A stretch of 64,000 bases of DNA from Bog-950 sp964423405 (lineage in GTDB: Bacteria > Bacteroidota > Bacteroidia > Chitinophagales > LD1): NCBI GenBank assembly GCA_964423405.1, contig CAYREY010000003.1:91404-155403 (forward strand), in the 5' to 3' direction. Below the pieces are notes generated by a model. That model was not told the origin of the DNA, ran no database searches, and saw nothing but the letters and a program-made list of their open reading frames with translations. Positions 18,400 through 26,249 of the stretch are shown here, piece after piece. How positions within the stretch are numbered: the stretch's first letter is position 1; the number at the start of each line of letters is the position of its first letter. The translations under genes were made by a program, and so were the position numbers.

Positions 18400-19878
18400 A
18401 TGAAAAACATTACACGCAGTGCAGTTTTTTTACTAAGCATGCTGTTATTACAACACTCTTTTGCAACCAACCAGTTGGTAAAGCAAAAAAACATAAGCGC
18501 AACCAATATTGACATGCGCTCATCGGGAGTAGTGGTGTTAGATAGTATAGTATTAAATGCCCCCGAAAATGGCCGGGTAGTAGTAAGGCTGGATGGCTAT
18601 TGCGTATCCGATTCAGGTGATAGGATAGTATTGGCTGCCAGTAACGAACCGCGCTGGTTTGCCAACGATGGTAACGTAGCCGTAAATGCACCACACACCA
18701 ACTTTAAACGGAGGGCCTTTTCGCACACACGCGTGTACGATGTAACAGCCGGCCTGGATACCTTTTACGCCGTTGGCCAGAATTATGTAGATGAAGATGG
18801 AAGTGGTATTGCATCGGTATATGCACACCTTACGTTAGAATATTTTCCCGCCAGTGGCGATGCCATGGTAATAAGTGCAGATATGGCATTAGGGGGCGAT
18901 GTAAGAAGTGCTCAAAAAGTGATAGCTAAAATATACGACCCGGCCGAGCCTGCAGGTAAAGTATTTGTACATGCCGATGGCTGCGTCAACTCATCGCCCG
19001 GCGATAGAATTATGCTATCCGTAGCCAATATTCCATCGTGGCTGGTAGGCGATGGCAGTGTGGCCTTAATGGCACTTAACGCCAATCAAACACAGTCTCC
19101 CTATAGCCACTCACGCGTATATACCCAAAATACTACAGCCGACACATTTTACACCACCGTACGCAACGTAGTAAACACCAGTGGCAGCGGGGTGGCTACT
19201 GTGTACGGTAACCTGAGCGCCACATTCTATCCATCGTCGGGCCAGTCATTTATACAGGTAAAAGAGATAGAAGAAGACGATTTGAATGCCCGTGGCGCAC
19301 CAGTTGCATTCGACTCTATTACTATTACCACTACTACGCCCGGCTATGCACTGGCACAACTTGATGGCTATTGTACTTCATCGGTAGGCGATGAAATGTT
19401 GTTTGCAGTAAACAATGTACCGGCATGGGGGCCTAATGAAGACCACATTACTGTTTCTGCTGCTTACACTAACAACAACTTCAGTACGTTGGCACATTCC
19501 CGCTTGTTCTACATTCCAGCCGGCACGCATACATACTACAGCGTAGTGCAAAATTTTAGCTCATCGGCAGGTAACGGATTGGTAGATATTATGGCCAACT
19601 TTACAGTTAAATTCTATCCTGATGAAAGCGTAGGTATTGCCGAAACATCCGGCAACATAGTTGCAGTATACCCTAATCCGGTAAGCGGCATACTAACCAT
19701 TGCCTTGCCCAACAACAACAGCAGGCAAACAGTTACTATAACCGACCTCTCGGGCCGCATAGTACAAAACATGGAAACAACTAACCAGCAACTGCTACAG
19801 GTAGATATGAGCTACCTGCCTGCCGGCGTTTACATTGTAAAAGGTAACGGTTTTGTAAAAAAAGTAATCAAACAATAA
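18400..19878 (+). CDS. secreted protein with three repeated beta domains and a T9SS type A sorting domain
   Basis: A 492-residue protein with signal peptide MKNITRSAVFLLSMLLLQHSFA. Three homologous beta-rich domains of about 120-130 residues follow. Each has RLDGYC or ADGCV then GDRI, a SNxPxW motif, HSRVY, and a DTFYxxxxN...GSGxAxVYxxLxxxFYP block. The last 70 residues (VYPNPVSGILTIALP, ITDLSGRIVQ, LPAGVYIVK, KKVIKQ) are a type A T9SS C-terminal sorting domain, so the protein is exported and attached to, or released from, the cell surface. The repeated domain is not one I recognise; binding or structural roles are possible. The ATG at 18400 gives the signal peptide; an upstream TTG reading adds an implausible extension. 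Confidence 0.88.
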   Translation: MKNITRSAVFLLSMLLLQHSFATNQLVKQKNISATNIDMRSSGVVVLDSIVLNAPENGRVVVRLDGYCVSDSGDRIVLAASNEPRWFANDGNVAVNAPHTNFKRRAFSHTRVYDVTAGLDTFYAVGQNYVDEDGSGIASVYAHLTLEYFPASGDAMVISADMALGGDVRSAQKVIAKIYDPAEPAGKVFVHADGCVNSSPGDRIMLSVANIPSWLVGDGSVALMALNANQTQSPYSHSRVYTQNTTADTFYTTVRNVVNTSGSGVATVYGNLSATFYPSSGQSFIQVKEIEEDDLNARGAPVAFDSITITTTTPGYALAQLDGYCTSSVGDEMLFAVNNVPAWGPNEDHITVSAAYTNNNFSTLAHSRLFYIPAGTHTYYSVVQNFSSSAGNGLVDIMANFTVKFYPDESVGIAETSGNIVAVYPNPVSGILTIALPNNNSRQTVTITDLSGRIVQNMETTNQQLLQVDMSYLPAGVYIVKGNGFVKKVIKQ

Positions 19879-19893
19879 CAGGCACAAACAAAA

Positions 19894-19920
19894 GCCGGCA
19901 ACTGTAGTACAGTTGCCGGC
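19894..19920. terminator. bidirectional terminator
   Basis: A near-perfect 27-bp palindrome (GCCGGCAACTG arm, TAGTA loop) followed by TTTCTGTTT on the plus strand and TTTTGTTTG on the minus strand. It separates the convergent secreted-protein gene and the REC-Crp regulator gene. Confidence 0.87.
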
Positions 19921-19942
19921 TTTCTGTTTATACAAGTGTAGT

Positions 19943-21004
19943 TTAATTAAGCAGGTTACGCAGTTTAGCTTCGTCCATCACAGTAATCTTTCCCTCGGCA
20001 ATTTCAATCAGCTTTTCATGTTTAAAATCGCTTAGTGTACGTATCAGGCTTTCGGTTGCCGTACCTACTACCTGCGCCAGGTCTTCGCGTGGTATCTCCA
20101 GCTTTGGTTTATCGCCCGGCGTTTTTTTGTACTTATCGTTAACATGCAGCAATGCATTGGCCACCCGTTTGCGCAGCGAGTTATAAGCCAGGTTCAGCAA
20201 CGCTTCCTCACGCTCTACCAGGTTATGCGATAGCAGTTTGATAAAACTTTGTGTTACCTGCGCATCGGTATTCAGCAGCGCATAAAAATCTGCCTTGGGT
20301 ATCAGCATCACTTCGCTGTCTTCCATCGCCTCGGCATTATCGGTGTACGATGTCTCTTCCAGCAACGTGTTGTACCCCATAAAGTCGCCCTCTTTGTATA
20401 TGGCGGTAATCAACTCCTTGCCATCCTCGTTCATTCTGAACGATTTTATTTTACCCTTTACTATAAAAAACAAATGCTGGGGGCGCTGGTCGCGCACATA
20501 TATCATTTGCTTTTTCTTAAAGGTCTGCACCTCGCGGTCATCGCTGGTAAGTTGTACTTTGCTGTTAGCACTGGCGTTATTCAAAAAGTCGTTTACGCCT
20601 TCCGTGTTGTTGGCATACTCCGTACGCAGTAGCTGTGTTTTCTTCAACCGGGTAGCTATGGCATTCAACAGTTCAATATCATCAAATGGTTTGGCAATAA
20701 AATCATCAGCCCCCATCTCCATACCTTTGCGCATATCCAGCCGGTCGGCCTTTGCTGTAAGAAAAATAAACGGTATGGTAGATGTTTTAGGGTTCTTACT
20801 AAGCATGTGCAACACGCCAAAACCATCCAGTTCGGGCATCATTATATCGCACACAATCAGGTCGGGCGCTTCTTTGTTCACCATCTCTACACCTTTCTTT
20901 CCGTTGGGCGCCGATATAACTTCATAGCCTGCCAGCTCCAATATCTCCTCAATATTTTCGCGTACGGCTTTGTTATCTTCTATTACCAGTATTTTCTTGC
21001 TCAT
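19943..21004 (-). CDS. response regulator fused to cNMP-binding and Crp/FNR-type DNA-binding domains
   Basis: A 353-residue transcription factor. Residues 1-122 form a REC domain with Asp10, phospho-acceptor Asp53 (in DIMMPELDG), Thr83 and Lys105. Residues about 160-260 form a cyclic-nucleotide-binding-like beta roll (FFIVKGKIKSFRMNEDGKEL, EGDFMGYNTLL). Residues about 275-350 form a Crp winged helix whose recognition helix (GTATESLIRTLSDF) keeps the Glu-x3-Arg pair that CRP and FNR use to read a TGA half-site. It lacks an FNR-type iron-sulfur cysteine cluster. It is the last gene of a unit with a histidine kinase, a universal stress protein and a CoA transferase. Two TGAT-N4-ATCA dyads upstream of those genes are plausible binding sites, suggesting autoregulation. 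The ligand of the cNMP domain is unknown. Confidence 0.9.
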   Translation of the reverse strand: MSKKILVIEDNKAVRENIEEILELAGYEVISAPNGKKGVEMVNKEAPDLIVCDIMMPELDGFGVLHMLSKNPKTSTIPFIFLTAKADRLDMRKGMEMGADDFIAKPFDDIELLNAIATRLKKTQLLRTEYANNTEGVNDFLNNASANSKVQLTSDDREVQTFKKKQMIYVRDQRPQHLFFIVKGKIKSFRMNEDGKELITAIYKEGDFMGYNTLLEETSYTDNAEAMEDSEVMLIPKADFYALLNTDAQVTQSFIKLLSHNLVEREEALLNLAYNSLRKRVANALLHVNDKYKKTPGDKPKLEIPREDLAQVVGTATESLIRTLSDFKHEKLIEIAEGKITVMDEAKLRNLLN

Positions 21005-21038
21005 AGCATGGGTGTTTATATATATTATTTAAACCTAT

Positions 21039-22313
21039 TTACCAGCATTTACCATATAGCTCATAACCTTCCCGTTCCAGTTGTTCGCGGTGGTTAGGGT
21101 GGGCTATTGCTACCAGCGCTTTTACCCGCTGCGAAATATTTTTACCATATAAATCAGCAGCGCCATATTCAGTAACTACATACTGTACATGTGCGCGCGT
21201 GGTTACCACACCGGCCCCTTGTTTAAGTACAGGTACTATTTTCGATATGCCTTTACCGGTTACCGATGTAATGGCAATGATGGGCTTACCGTTTTCACTC
21301 AACGCTGCACCACGCATAAAATCCATCTGCCCTCCTACCCCACTGTACATCCGGCTGCCTATCGAGTCGGCACACACCTGGCCGGTAAGGTCTATTTCTA
21401 TAGCGCTGTTTATGGCAGTTACGCGCGGGTTGCGCCGTATTACGGTAGTATCGTTTACATAGCCTACATCCAGCATCACTACCTCGGGGTTATCGTGTAT
21501 AAAATCGTAAAGCCTGCGCGTGCCCATGGCAAACGCCGATACTATTTTTCCCGGGTATTTGGTTTTATACTTACCTGTAATTACACCGGCTTCTACCAAA
21601 GGCAGTATCCCATCCGAAAACATTTCGGTATGTACCCCCAGGTCTTTATGGCTGCCCAGATACGAAAGCACCGCATTGGGTATAGCACCTATACCCATTT
21701 GCAGGGTGGCGCCATCATCTACCAGCGTAGCAATATGTTTGCCTATAGCGGCCTCGGTGGCTGCAACAGGCGCAGCGGCTGTTTCAAAAATGGCATCTTC
21801 GGCATATACCGCAGTGGTAATTTTACTGTGGTGTATAAAGCTATCGCCCAGCGTGCGCGGCATATTGGAGTTAACCAATGCTATTACCGCACCGGCTGTT
21901 TCGCAGGCAGCCTTTGCTATATCTACCGATATACCCAGCGAACAATAGCCATGAGCATCGGGCGGGCTTACCTGTACCAAAGCCACATCTATGGGGTATG
22001 CGCCGCTGCGTATAAAGGCCGGTATCTCGCTCAAAAACATGGGCACGTACTGTACGTTTATCTCGTTTACGTACGGGCGTATATTGGCACCTACAAAAAA
22101 TGCATTTATCCTGAACGCACCGGCATACTCCGGACGGGCATACCTTGCTTCGCCCTCGGTATGCAGGTGTGTCAGCTCTACATCTTTCAACTCAGCATGC
22201 CGGTCTGCCAGTGCATTTACCAGGCGCTCCGGCGTGGCAGCACCACCATGTATAAATACACGGTGGCCACTCTTTACTATGTTCAATGCCTCGGCGGCTG
22301 TTACAAAATTCAT
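21039..22313 (-). CDS. acetyl-CoA hydrolase/4-hydroxybutyrate CoA-transferase family enzyme
   Basis: A 424-residue cytoplasmic enzyme of the acyl-CoA:acetate CoA-transferase family. Visible motifs are HGGAATPERLVNAL at the start, GIGAIPNAVLSYL and VHTEMFSDG around residues 207-234, and a C-terminal VVTTRAHVQYVVTEYGAADL segment. Glu230 in VHTEM is the probable catalytic residue that forms the glutamyl-CoA thioester. The likely reaction is exchange of CoA between a short acyl-CoA and acetate; specificity cannot be read from sequence. Its ATG lies 3 bp beyond the universal stress protein stop, so the two are translated together. Placement in a regulator operon suggests induction under low oxygen or stress rather than a constitutive metabolic role, which is inference. 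Confidence 0.88.
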   Translation of the reverse strand: MNFVTAAEALNIVKSGHRVFIHGGAATPERLVNALADRHAELKDVELTHLHTEGEARYARPEYAGAFRINAFFVGANIRPYVNEINVQYVPMFLSEIPAFIRSGAYPIDVALVQVSPPDAHGYCSLGISVDIAKAACETAGAVIALVNSNMPRTLGDSFIHHSKITTAVYAEDAIFETAAAPVAATEAAIGKHIATLVDDGATLQMGIGAIPNAVLSYLGSHKDLGVHTEMFSDGILPLVEAGVITGKYKTKYPGKIVSAFAMGTRRLYDFIHDNPEVVMLDVGYVNDTTVIRRNPRVTAINSAIEIDLTGQVCADSIGSRMYSGVGGQMDFMRGAALSENGKPIIAITSVTGKGISKIVPVLKQGAGVVTTRAHVQYVVTEYGAADLYGKNISQRVKALVAIAHPNHREQLEREGYELYGKCW

Positions 22314-22316
22314 GGC

Positions 22317-23150
22317 TTACTGGTGGGTGATAAATACGGGCAGGTTCAAATCTTTAATAATACGGGTGCTCATACTCTGCTGAAAAATACGCGCCAGTGC
22401 ACTGCGCCCATAGGCTCCCATCAGCACTATCGAGTTAGCACCATTCTCTTTCAAATAGCTATATAGCTTCTCTTCCGGTGTACCATTCAACACTTCATAC
22501 GTTATACCCGGGTAGTGCTGGCTCATCAACTCTTTTAAACTGCTACCGCCTTCTACATGGTGGGTACTGGTAGTATTTACACTTACCAAGGTAACCGGTA
22601 GTTTAGCCAGTTCGGGCAACAGGTACGAAAACTGTTTGGCCGCATAGGCGCTGGAGGGCGAACCATCGTAACAAAGTATTACCTTATCATAAACACTATA
22701 ATCCTGCGGCACTACCAGCACCGGGCAATAGGCATCGGCCAGTATATCTTTCAAAAAAGTACCGGGCATGCTTTCGGCCAGCGAAAAAAAACTGGTTTGC
22801 GTATCTATTATCAGCATATCGGCAAATACACTTTCGCGTATTACTTCCTGCACCGGCACACCTTTATCCAGGTGTACTTTATGGTGTACCCCTTTTTCAT
22901 CGCAGGCGCGGTTAAACAGGCTGATGTTTAGTTTAATCTTCTCCATATCGGCCTGCTGCGAGGTTTCTACAGCTGCAAAATCTACAAAGGGTTGGTCCCA
23001 GGCATAGCTATAGGTAAAATTACCAAAGCGCATATCGCTTATAAATACACCCACCAGCATGGCTTGCTGGTTACTTGCCATCTCTATTGCATAGTGCGTA
23101 GTAGAAGGCGAATATTTGGTTCCGTCAAAAATTGCCAGAATCTTTTTCAT
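22317..23150 (-). CDS. tandem universal stress protein (two UspA domains)
   Basis: A 277-residue protein with two UspA folds (about 1-140 and 145-277). The first begins MKKILAIFDGTKYSPSTTHYA, and the second begins YDKVILCYDGSPSSAYA with a nucleotide-loop-like GAYGRSALARIFQ close to the ATP-binding G-x2-G-x9-GS pattern, although Gln replaces the second-last Gly. UspA proteins bind ATP and act in stress survival; no enzymatic activity is implied. The start at ATG 23150 gives the canonical domain; the longer reading from 23201 is unlikely. A TACATTTG -7 element (23165-23172) and a TGAT-N4-ATCA dyad (23218-23229) lie upstream. Confidence 0.9.
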   Translation of the reverse strand: MKKILAIFDGTKYSPSTTHYAIEMASNQQAMLVGVFISDMRFGNFTYSYAWDQPFVDFAAVETSQQADMEKIKLNISLFNRACDEKGVHHKVHLDKGVPVQEVIRESVFADMLIIDTQTSFFSLAESMPGTFLKDILADAYCPVLVVPQDYSVYDKVILCYDGSPSSAYAAKQFSYLLPELAKLPVTLVSVNTTSTHHVEGGSSLKELMSQHYPGITYEVLNGTPEEKLYSYLKENGANSIVLMGAYGRSALARIFQQSMSTRIIKDLNLPVFITHQ

Positions 23151-23164
23151 AGATGGCTTTTGAG

Positions 23165-23172
23165 CAAATGTA
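23165..23172 (-). promoter_or_regulatory. Bacteroidota-type -7 promoter element upstream of the universal stress protein
   Basis: The minus strand reads TACATTTG, matching the TAnnTTTG consensus of the primary sigma factor in Bacteroidota. Transcription would begin about 7 bases further on, close to 23158, leaving a leader of under ten bases. No good -33 TTTG was found at the usual distance, consistent with an activator-dependent promoter. Confidence 0.45.
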
Positions 23173-23216
23173 TGTTGGCTTATACAGCAAAATTCTGACA
23201 CCCCTCAAATTGTATG

Positions 23217-23230
23217 CTGATAAAAATCAT
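23217..23230. promoter_or_regulatory. CRP/FNR-like dyad upstream of the universal stress protein
   Basis: CTGATAAAAATCAT contains the perfect dyad TGAT-AAAA-ATCA, which fits the FNR/CRP-superfamily form TTGAT-N4-ATCAA in its central bases. Its centre is about 65 bases before the predicted transcription start, near the class I activator position. A matching site lies upstream of the histidine kinase gene at 25019-25032. The REC-cNMP-Crp protein encoded in the same locus is the obvious candidate ligand. Confidence 0.55.
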
Positions 23231-23245
23231 GTACATAGCAGGCAG

Positions 23246-24967
23246 TTAATTATGCGATGTAAAACGCACGGTAAATACCGTACCCTGTTCTGCCTTGCTT
23301 ATAAAACTTATGGTGCCGTCAAGTAAATCTACATAGCGCCTTACTATACTTAACCCTAAACCGGTGCCCTGTATCTCACCGGCATTACGCGCCCTGAAAA
23401 ATTTTTCAAACAAATGTTTCTGTTCATCGGCCGGTATTCCTATACCCTCATCTTTCACACGTATGGTTACTTCGCCGTTTTTCTGTTCGCTTTCCAGCCA
23501 AATACTCTTACCCTCCGGCGAGTACTTAATGGCATTCGAAAGCAGGTTCATCAGTATGTTACGCAATACTTTACGGTCGCATTGCACGGTATCTTCGCCA
23601 GTGTGTGTGTAGTATATATTCTGCCCCTCTTTCAACAACTCGCGTAGGTCTTCTGTAACCGCATGGCAGGCTTCGGGTAGCAAAAAGGTAACGTTCTCCA
23701 TTTCCATCTTACCTTGCTCCAGCTTATCAAGCGATAAAAAGTCGTTCAGTATATCTGTAAGGTTGCGGATAGATGATTTAACCCGCTCAATATGTCGTAT
23801 ACGCTTATCGGCATGCTCCGGGTCCAGGTAGCGCTCTATCAGCGATACGCTGGAAAGGATAGTGCTAAGCGGCGTACGGAACTCATGCGCTGCTGTAGTT
23901 ACAAACCGCGATTTTAGTTCACTCAAATCTTTTTCGCGCTCCAGCGCCTGCGCCAGCTCCAGGGTACGTTCTTTTACCTTTACCTCCAGTTCTTCATTCA
24001 GCTTTCGTATCTCCTCTTCTGCCTGTTTACGTTGTGTTATATTAAACCGTATAGCTACATACTGGTACGGCTTTCCGCTATCATTCAAAAAGGGAACAAT
24101 GGTAGTATCTACCCAGTAGTTGGTACCGTCTTTAGCCCGGTTACGCAACTCCCCTTTCCATACTTTGCCGGCGGCTATTGTTTGCCATAGCTTACGCATA
24201 AAATCCTTACTATGGTAACCCGAGTTAACAATGCGGTGATCTGCCCCTACCAGCTCTTCCCTGCTGTATTTAGATATATTACAAAAATTATCATTTACTG
24301 CTTTTATTACTCCTTTCGCATCGGTAATAGCTACAATACTTGATGCATCGAGTGCTATCTTGTAATCAGATATGATACGGGTTACTTCATTTAGCTCAGC
24401 AGTGCGGACTACTACCTTTTCTTCCAGTTCCTTGTTCAGGTTTTGTATCTCTATCGATCGCTTCATCACCTCGGCTTCCAGCTCAAAGGTGCGGGTGCGC
24501 AGGTCGTCTGTTATCTTATCCCTTGCTTCCTGTTCGTGTTCGCGCTTCACCAGTTCAGTTACATCCTCTACCCGGTGTATAATATATAGCACCTCACCAT
24601 CAGGATTCAACACCGGCTTATTAATAGGGCTCCAGTAGCGCTCTTCAAAAGTACCATCGGCGCGCCGTATATCATACTTCTGCACAGCCATAGTATGTGC
24701 CGTTTTCTTCTCCAGCACATAATCAAGCGAGCTTTTAAGGTTAGCAACACCATCTGCGCCTTCATCATCGGGGTTGCCGGGGAACGCATCAAATAGTTTC
24801 TGGCCGGTAATTGCATCGCGCTGGGTCATGGTGGCAGCTACATAGGCATCGCTGGCAGCTACAATGGTAAGGTCGGGTAACAATATAAGGTACAGACCCG
24901 GTACCGATTCAAACAATGACCGGTAATCTACTGTTATTGCACTAAGGGGGGTATCAACAGGCAGCAT
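23246..24967 (-). CDS. PAS-domain sensor histidine kinase
   Basis: A 573-residue kinase without transmembrane helices, so cytoplasmic. Domain order: PAS (about 10-140, starting FESVPGLYLILLPDLTIVAAS), coiled coil (145-205), second PAS/PAC (about 200-320; ITDAKGVIKAVNDNF, ISKYSREELVG), coiled coil (320-355), HisKA with phospho-acceptor His361 in AAHEFRTPLST, and HATPase_c with N-box NLLSNAIKYS, G1 VKDEGIGIP and G2 GTGLGLS. All catalytic motifs are intact. The likely partners are the REC-Crp regulator in the same unit and the single-domain regulator divergently encoded at 25316. The PAS domains could sense redox, oxygen or a small ligand, but no heme- or flavin-binding signature was identified. 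The ATG at 24967 was chosen over a TTG at 24991. Confidence 0.92.
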   Translation of the reverse strand: MLPVDTPLSAITVDYRSLFESVPGLYLILLPDLTIVAASDAYVAATMTQRDAITGQKLFDAFPGNPDDEGADGVANLKSSLDYVLEKKTAHTMAVQKYDIRRADGTFEERYWSPINKPVLNPDGEVLYIIHRVEDVTELVKREHEQEARDKITDDLRTRTFELEAEVMKRSIEIQNLNKELEEKVVVRTAELNEVTRIISDYKIALDASSIVAITDAKGVIKAVNDNFCNISKYSREELVGADHRIVNSGYHSKDFMRKLWQTIAAGKVWKGELRNRAKDGTNYWVDTTIVPFLNDSGKPYQYVAIRFNITQRKQAEEEIRKLNEELEVKVKERTLELAQALEREKDLSELKSRFVTTAAHEFRTPLSTILSSVSLIERYLDPEHADKRIRHIERVKSSIRNLTDILNDFLSLDKLEQGKMEMENVTFLLPEACHAVTEDLRELLKEGQNIYYTHTGEDTVQCDRKVLRNILMNLLSNAIKYSPEGKSIWLESEQKNGEVTIRVKDEGIGIPADEQKHLFEKFFRARNAGEIQGTGLGLSIVRRYVDLLDGTISFISKAEQGTVFTVRFTSHN

Positions 24968-25018
24968 ATAGTATAAAATACTAACGTGCAAAAAACAGCT
25001 TTAGCCGTTAACAGGCAC

Positions 25019-25032
25019 ATGATTTTTATCAG
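25019..25032. promoter_or_regulatory. CRP/FNR-like dyad upstream of the histidine kinase
   Basis: ATGATTTTTATCAG contains the perfect dyad TGAT-TTTT-ATCA. Together with flanks it shares 16 bases (ACATGATTTTTATCAG) with the inverse of the site at 23217-23230. It lies 52-65 bases before the kinase start codon. The duplication of a long, otherwise uncommon sequence in two control regions of one locus is the main evidence that it is a regulatory site. Confidence 0.55.
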
Positions 25033-25112
25033 TTCATAAACGGCATTTATTTGTCTGATAAACCTCAACACACCCGCTAACAGGTATCATAGCTGTATAA
25101 GGCAACCAACAT

Positions 25113-25225
25113 TACCTTTGTATCGTAATTAAAATACAAGCCTTAAAACTTATTACCGGTGACTGAGCAATACTTAAGTCACCACACAGGAAACCCTGCT
25201 GAGGACCGGCAGGGTTCTTGTTTTT
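25113..25225 (+). ncRNA. candidate small RNA or structured leader in the divergent intergenic region
   Basis: The 348-bp region between the histidine kinase and response regulator genes has a TACCTTTG element (25113-25120, TAnnTTTG consensus), then a 7-bp hairpin GGTGACT/AGTCACC (25158-25183) and an 8-bp hairpin AACCCTGC/GCAGGGTT (25192-25216) followed by CTTGTTTTT (25217-25225). No ATG lies between the -7 element and the second hairpin and no plus-strand gene lies upstream, so the terminator-like structure implies a transcript of roughly 95-100 bases that is not an mRNA. It may instead be an attenuating leader for the response regulator 90 bp downstream. No known RNA family is recognised. 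Confidence 0.45.
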
Positions 25226-25315
25226 AACATAGTTAAGGTAACTGATAAGGCACACCCATGGTGGTGACCTGTATCATAGTACAGGCATATTATGCGCCTT
25301 AAATTTGTAGTAGTA

Positions 25316-25690
25316 ATGAAAAGCATATTGATAATAGAAGACAATGCTGCCGTGCGCGAAAACACGGCAGAGCTGCTGCAACTGGCGGGCTACGATATAG
25401 CTACGGCAGTTAACGGCAGGCACGGGTTTACAGTGGCCAAACACCACCCGCCCGACGCTATTATATGCGATATTATGATGCCTGAAACAGACGGGCTTAT
25501 GTTTTTTAAACTCGTAAAATCCGACGATATATTATCGCACATCCCCATCATATTCTTCTCGGCCGGCTCGGCACCTATGCCAGTAAAAAGAAAACTGGAA
25601 GAAGGCGCAGATGTTTACCTTAGCAAACCATTTACCGAAGAAGAATTGATGAACGCGGTACAGTTCTGTTTAAATAAACAACGGGCCTGA
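25316..25690 (+). CDS. single-domain response regulator
   Basis: A 124-residue receiver domain with no output domain. It has acidic residues Glu8/Asp9, phospho-acceptor Asp52 (CDIMMPETDG), a Ser in FFSAG replacing the usual Thr/Ser switch, and the SKPF lysine. It is closely similar to the receiver of the REC-Crp regulator at 19943-21004 (shared VIEDNxAVREN, LAGY, VCDIMMPExDG pattern), indicating paralogy. It may act as a phosphate sink or relay for the divergent PAS kinase. The start at 25316 was used; an upstream in-frame ATG at 25292 would add eight residues. A TAAATTTG element at 25300-25307 could be a promoter for a near-leaderless transcript. Confidence 0.88.
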   Translation: MKSILIIEDNAAVRENTAELLQLAGYDIATAVNGRHGFTVAKHHPPDAIICDIMMPETDGLMFFKLVKSDDILSHIPIIFFSAGSAPMPVKRKLEEGADVYLSKPFTEEELMNAVQFCLNKQRA

Positions 25691-25712
25691 GCCATTACAA
25701 AAAATACACGCA

Positions 25713-26243
25713 TTGAGACAACCCAACAACTGGTATGTAATAACCGGTGGGCCCGGCTCGGGCAAAACCACCACCGTAAATATACTCGAATCACTAGGCT
25801 ATAGAACTACTATAGAAAAAGCCCGGCACTACATAGATACCAAACTAAAAGACGGTAAAACCATCGATGAAATTGAGAGGAACCAACGTGGATTTCAGCA
25901 GGCTGTAATTAAAATGCAACTGGAAACAGAAAGCAAAATAAGTCCCAACGAAATGGTGTTTATGGATCGTGCTATACCCGATGCCCTGGCATACTACCGC
26001 TTTCTTAACTTAAAAACCGACCAGCTGGTAGAAACCGCAGTAAAAGAGGCTTCGTATAAAAAAGTGTTTATACTCGATTGCCTGCCACTGGTAAACGATT
26101 ATGCCCGCCGCGAAGATGAAAAAGCACAACGCCGGATACACGAACTTATAACAGAGGTGTACGAATCTCTGCCCTTTCCTATTGTGTATGTTCCGGTACT
26201 ACCCGCACAGGAGCGGATAAATGTAATATTGAAAAACCTGTAG
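25713..26243 (+). CDS. NadR/AAA_28-like P-loop ATPase
   Basis: A 176-residue cytoplasmic P-loop protein starting at TTG. It has a Walker A motif GGPGSGKTT (residues 12-20), a Walker-B-like VFMDRAIPDALAYYR segment and an Arg-rich lid-like region (DYARREDEKAQRRIHEL), the arrangement of the AAA_28/NadR-like kinase families. Such proteins are probable nucleotide or small-molecule kinases, but the substrate is unknown. It begins 22 bp after the response regulator and likely shares its transcript. It is convergent with the glutathione peroxidase gene, with only 6 bp between stops. Confidence 0.83.
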   Translation: MRQPNNWYVITGGPGSGKTTTVNILESLGYRTTIEKARHYIDTKLKDGKTIDEIERNQRGFQQAVIKMQLETESKISPNEMVFMDRAIPDALAYYRFLNLKTDQLVETAVKEASYKKVFILDCLPLVNDYARREDEKAQRRIHELITEVYESLPFPIVYVPVLPAQERINVILKNL

Positions 26244-26249
26244 TTACGC

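Noticed and set aside
21189..22466. Plus-strand 425-codon frame opposite the CoA transferase
   Set aside because: It mirrors the CoA-transferase frame, has a composition rich in Tyr, Cys, Arg and His with no domain, and the minus strand has complete family motifs.
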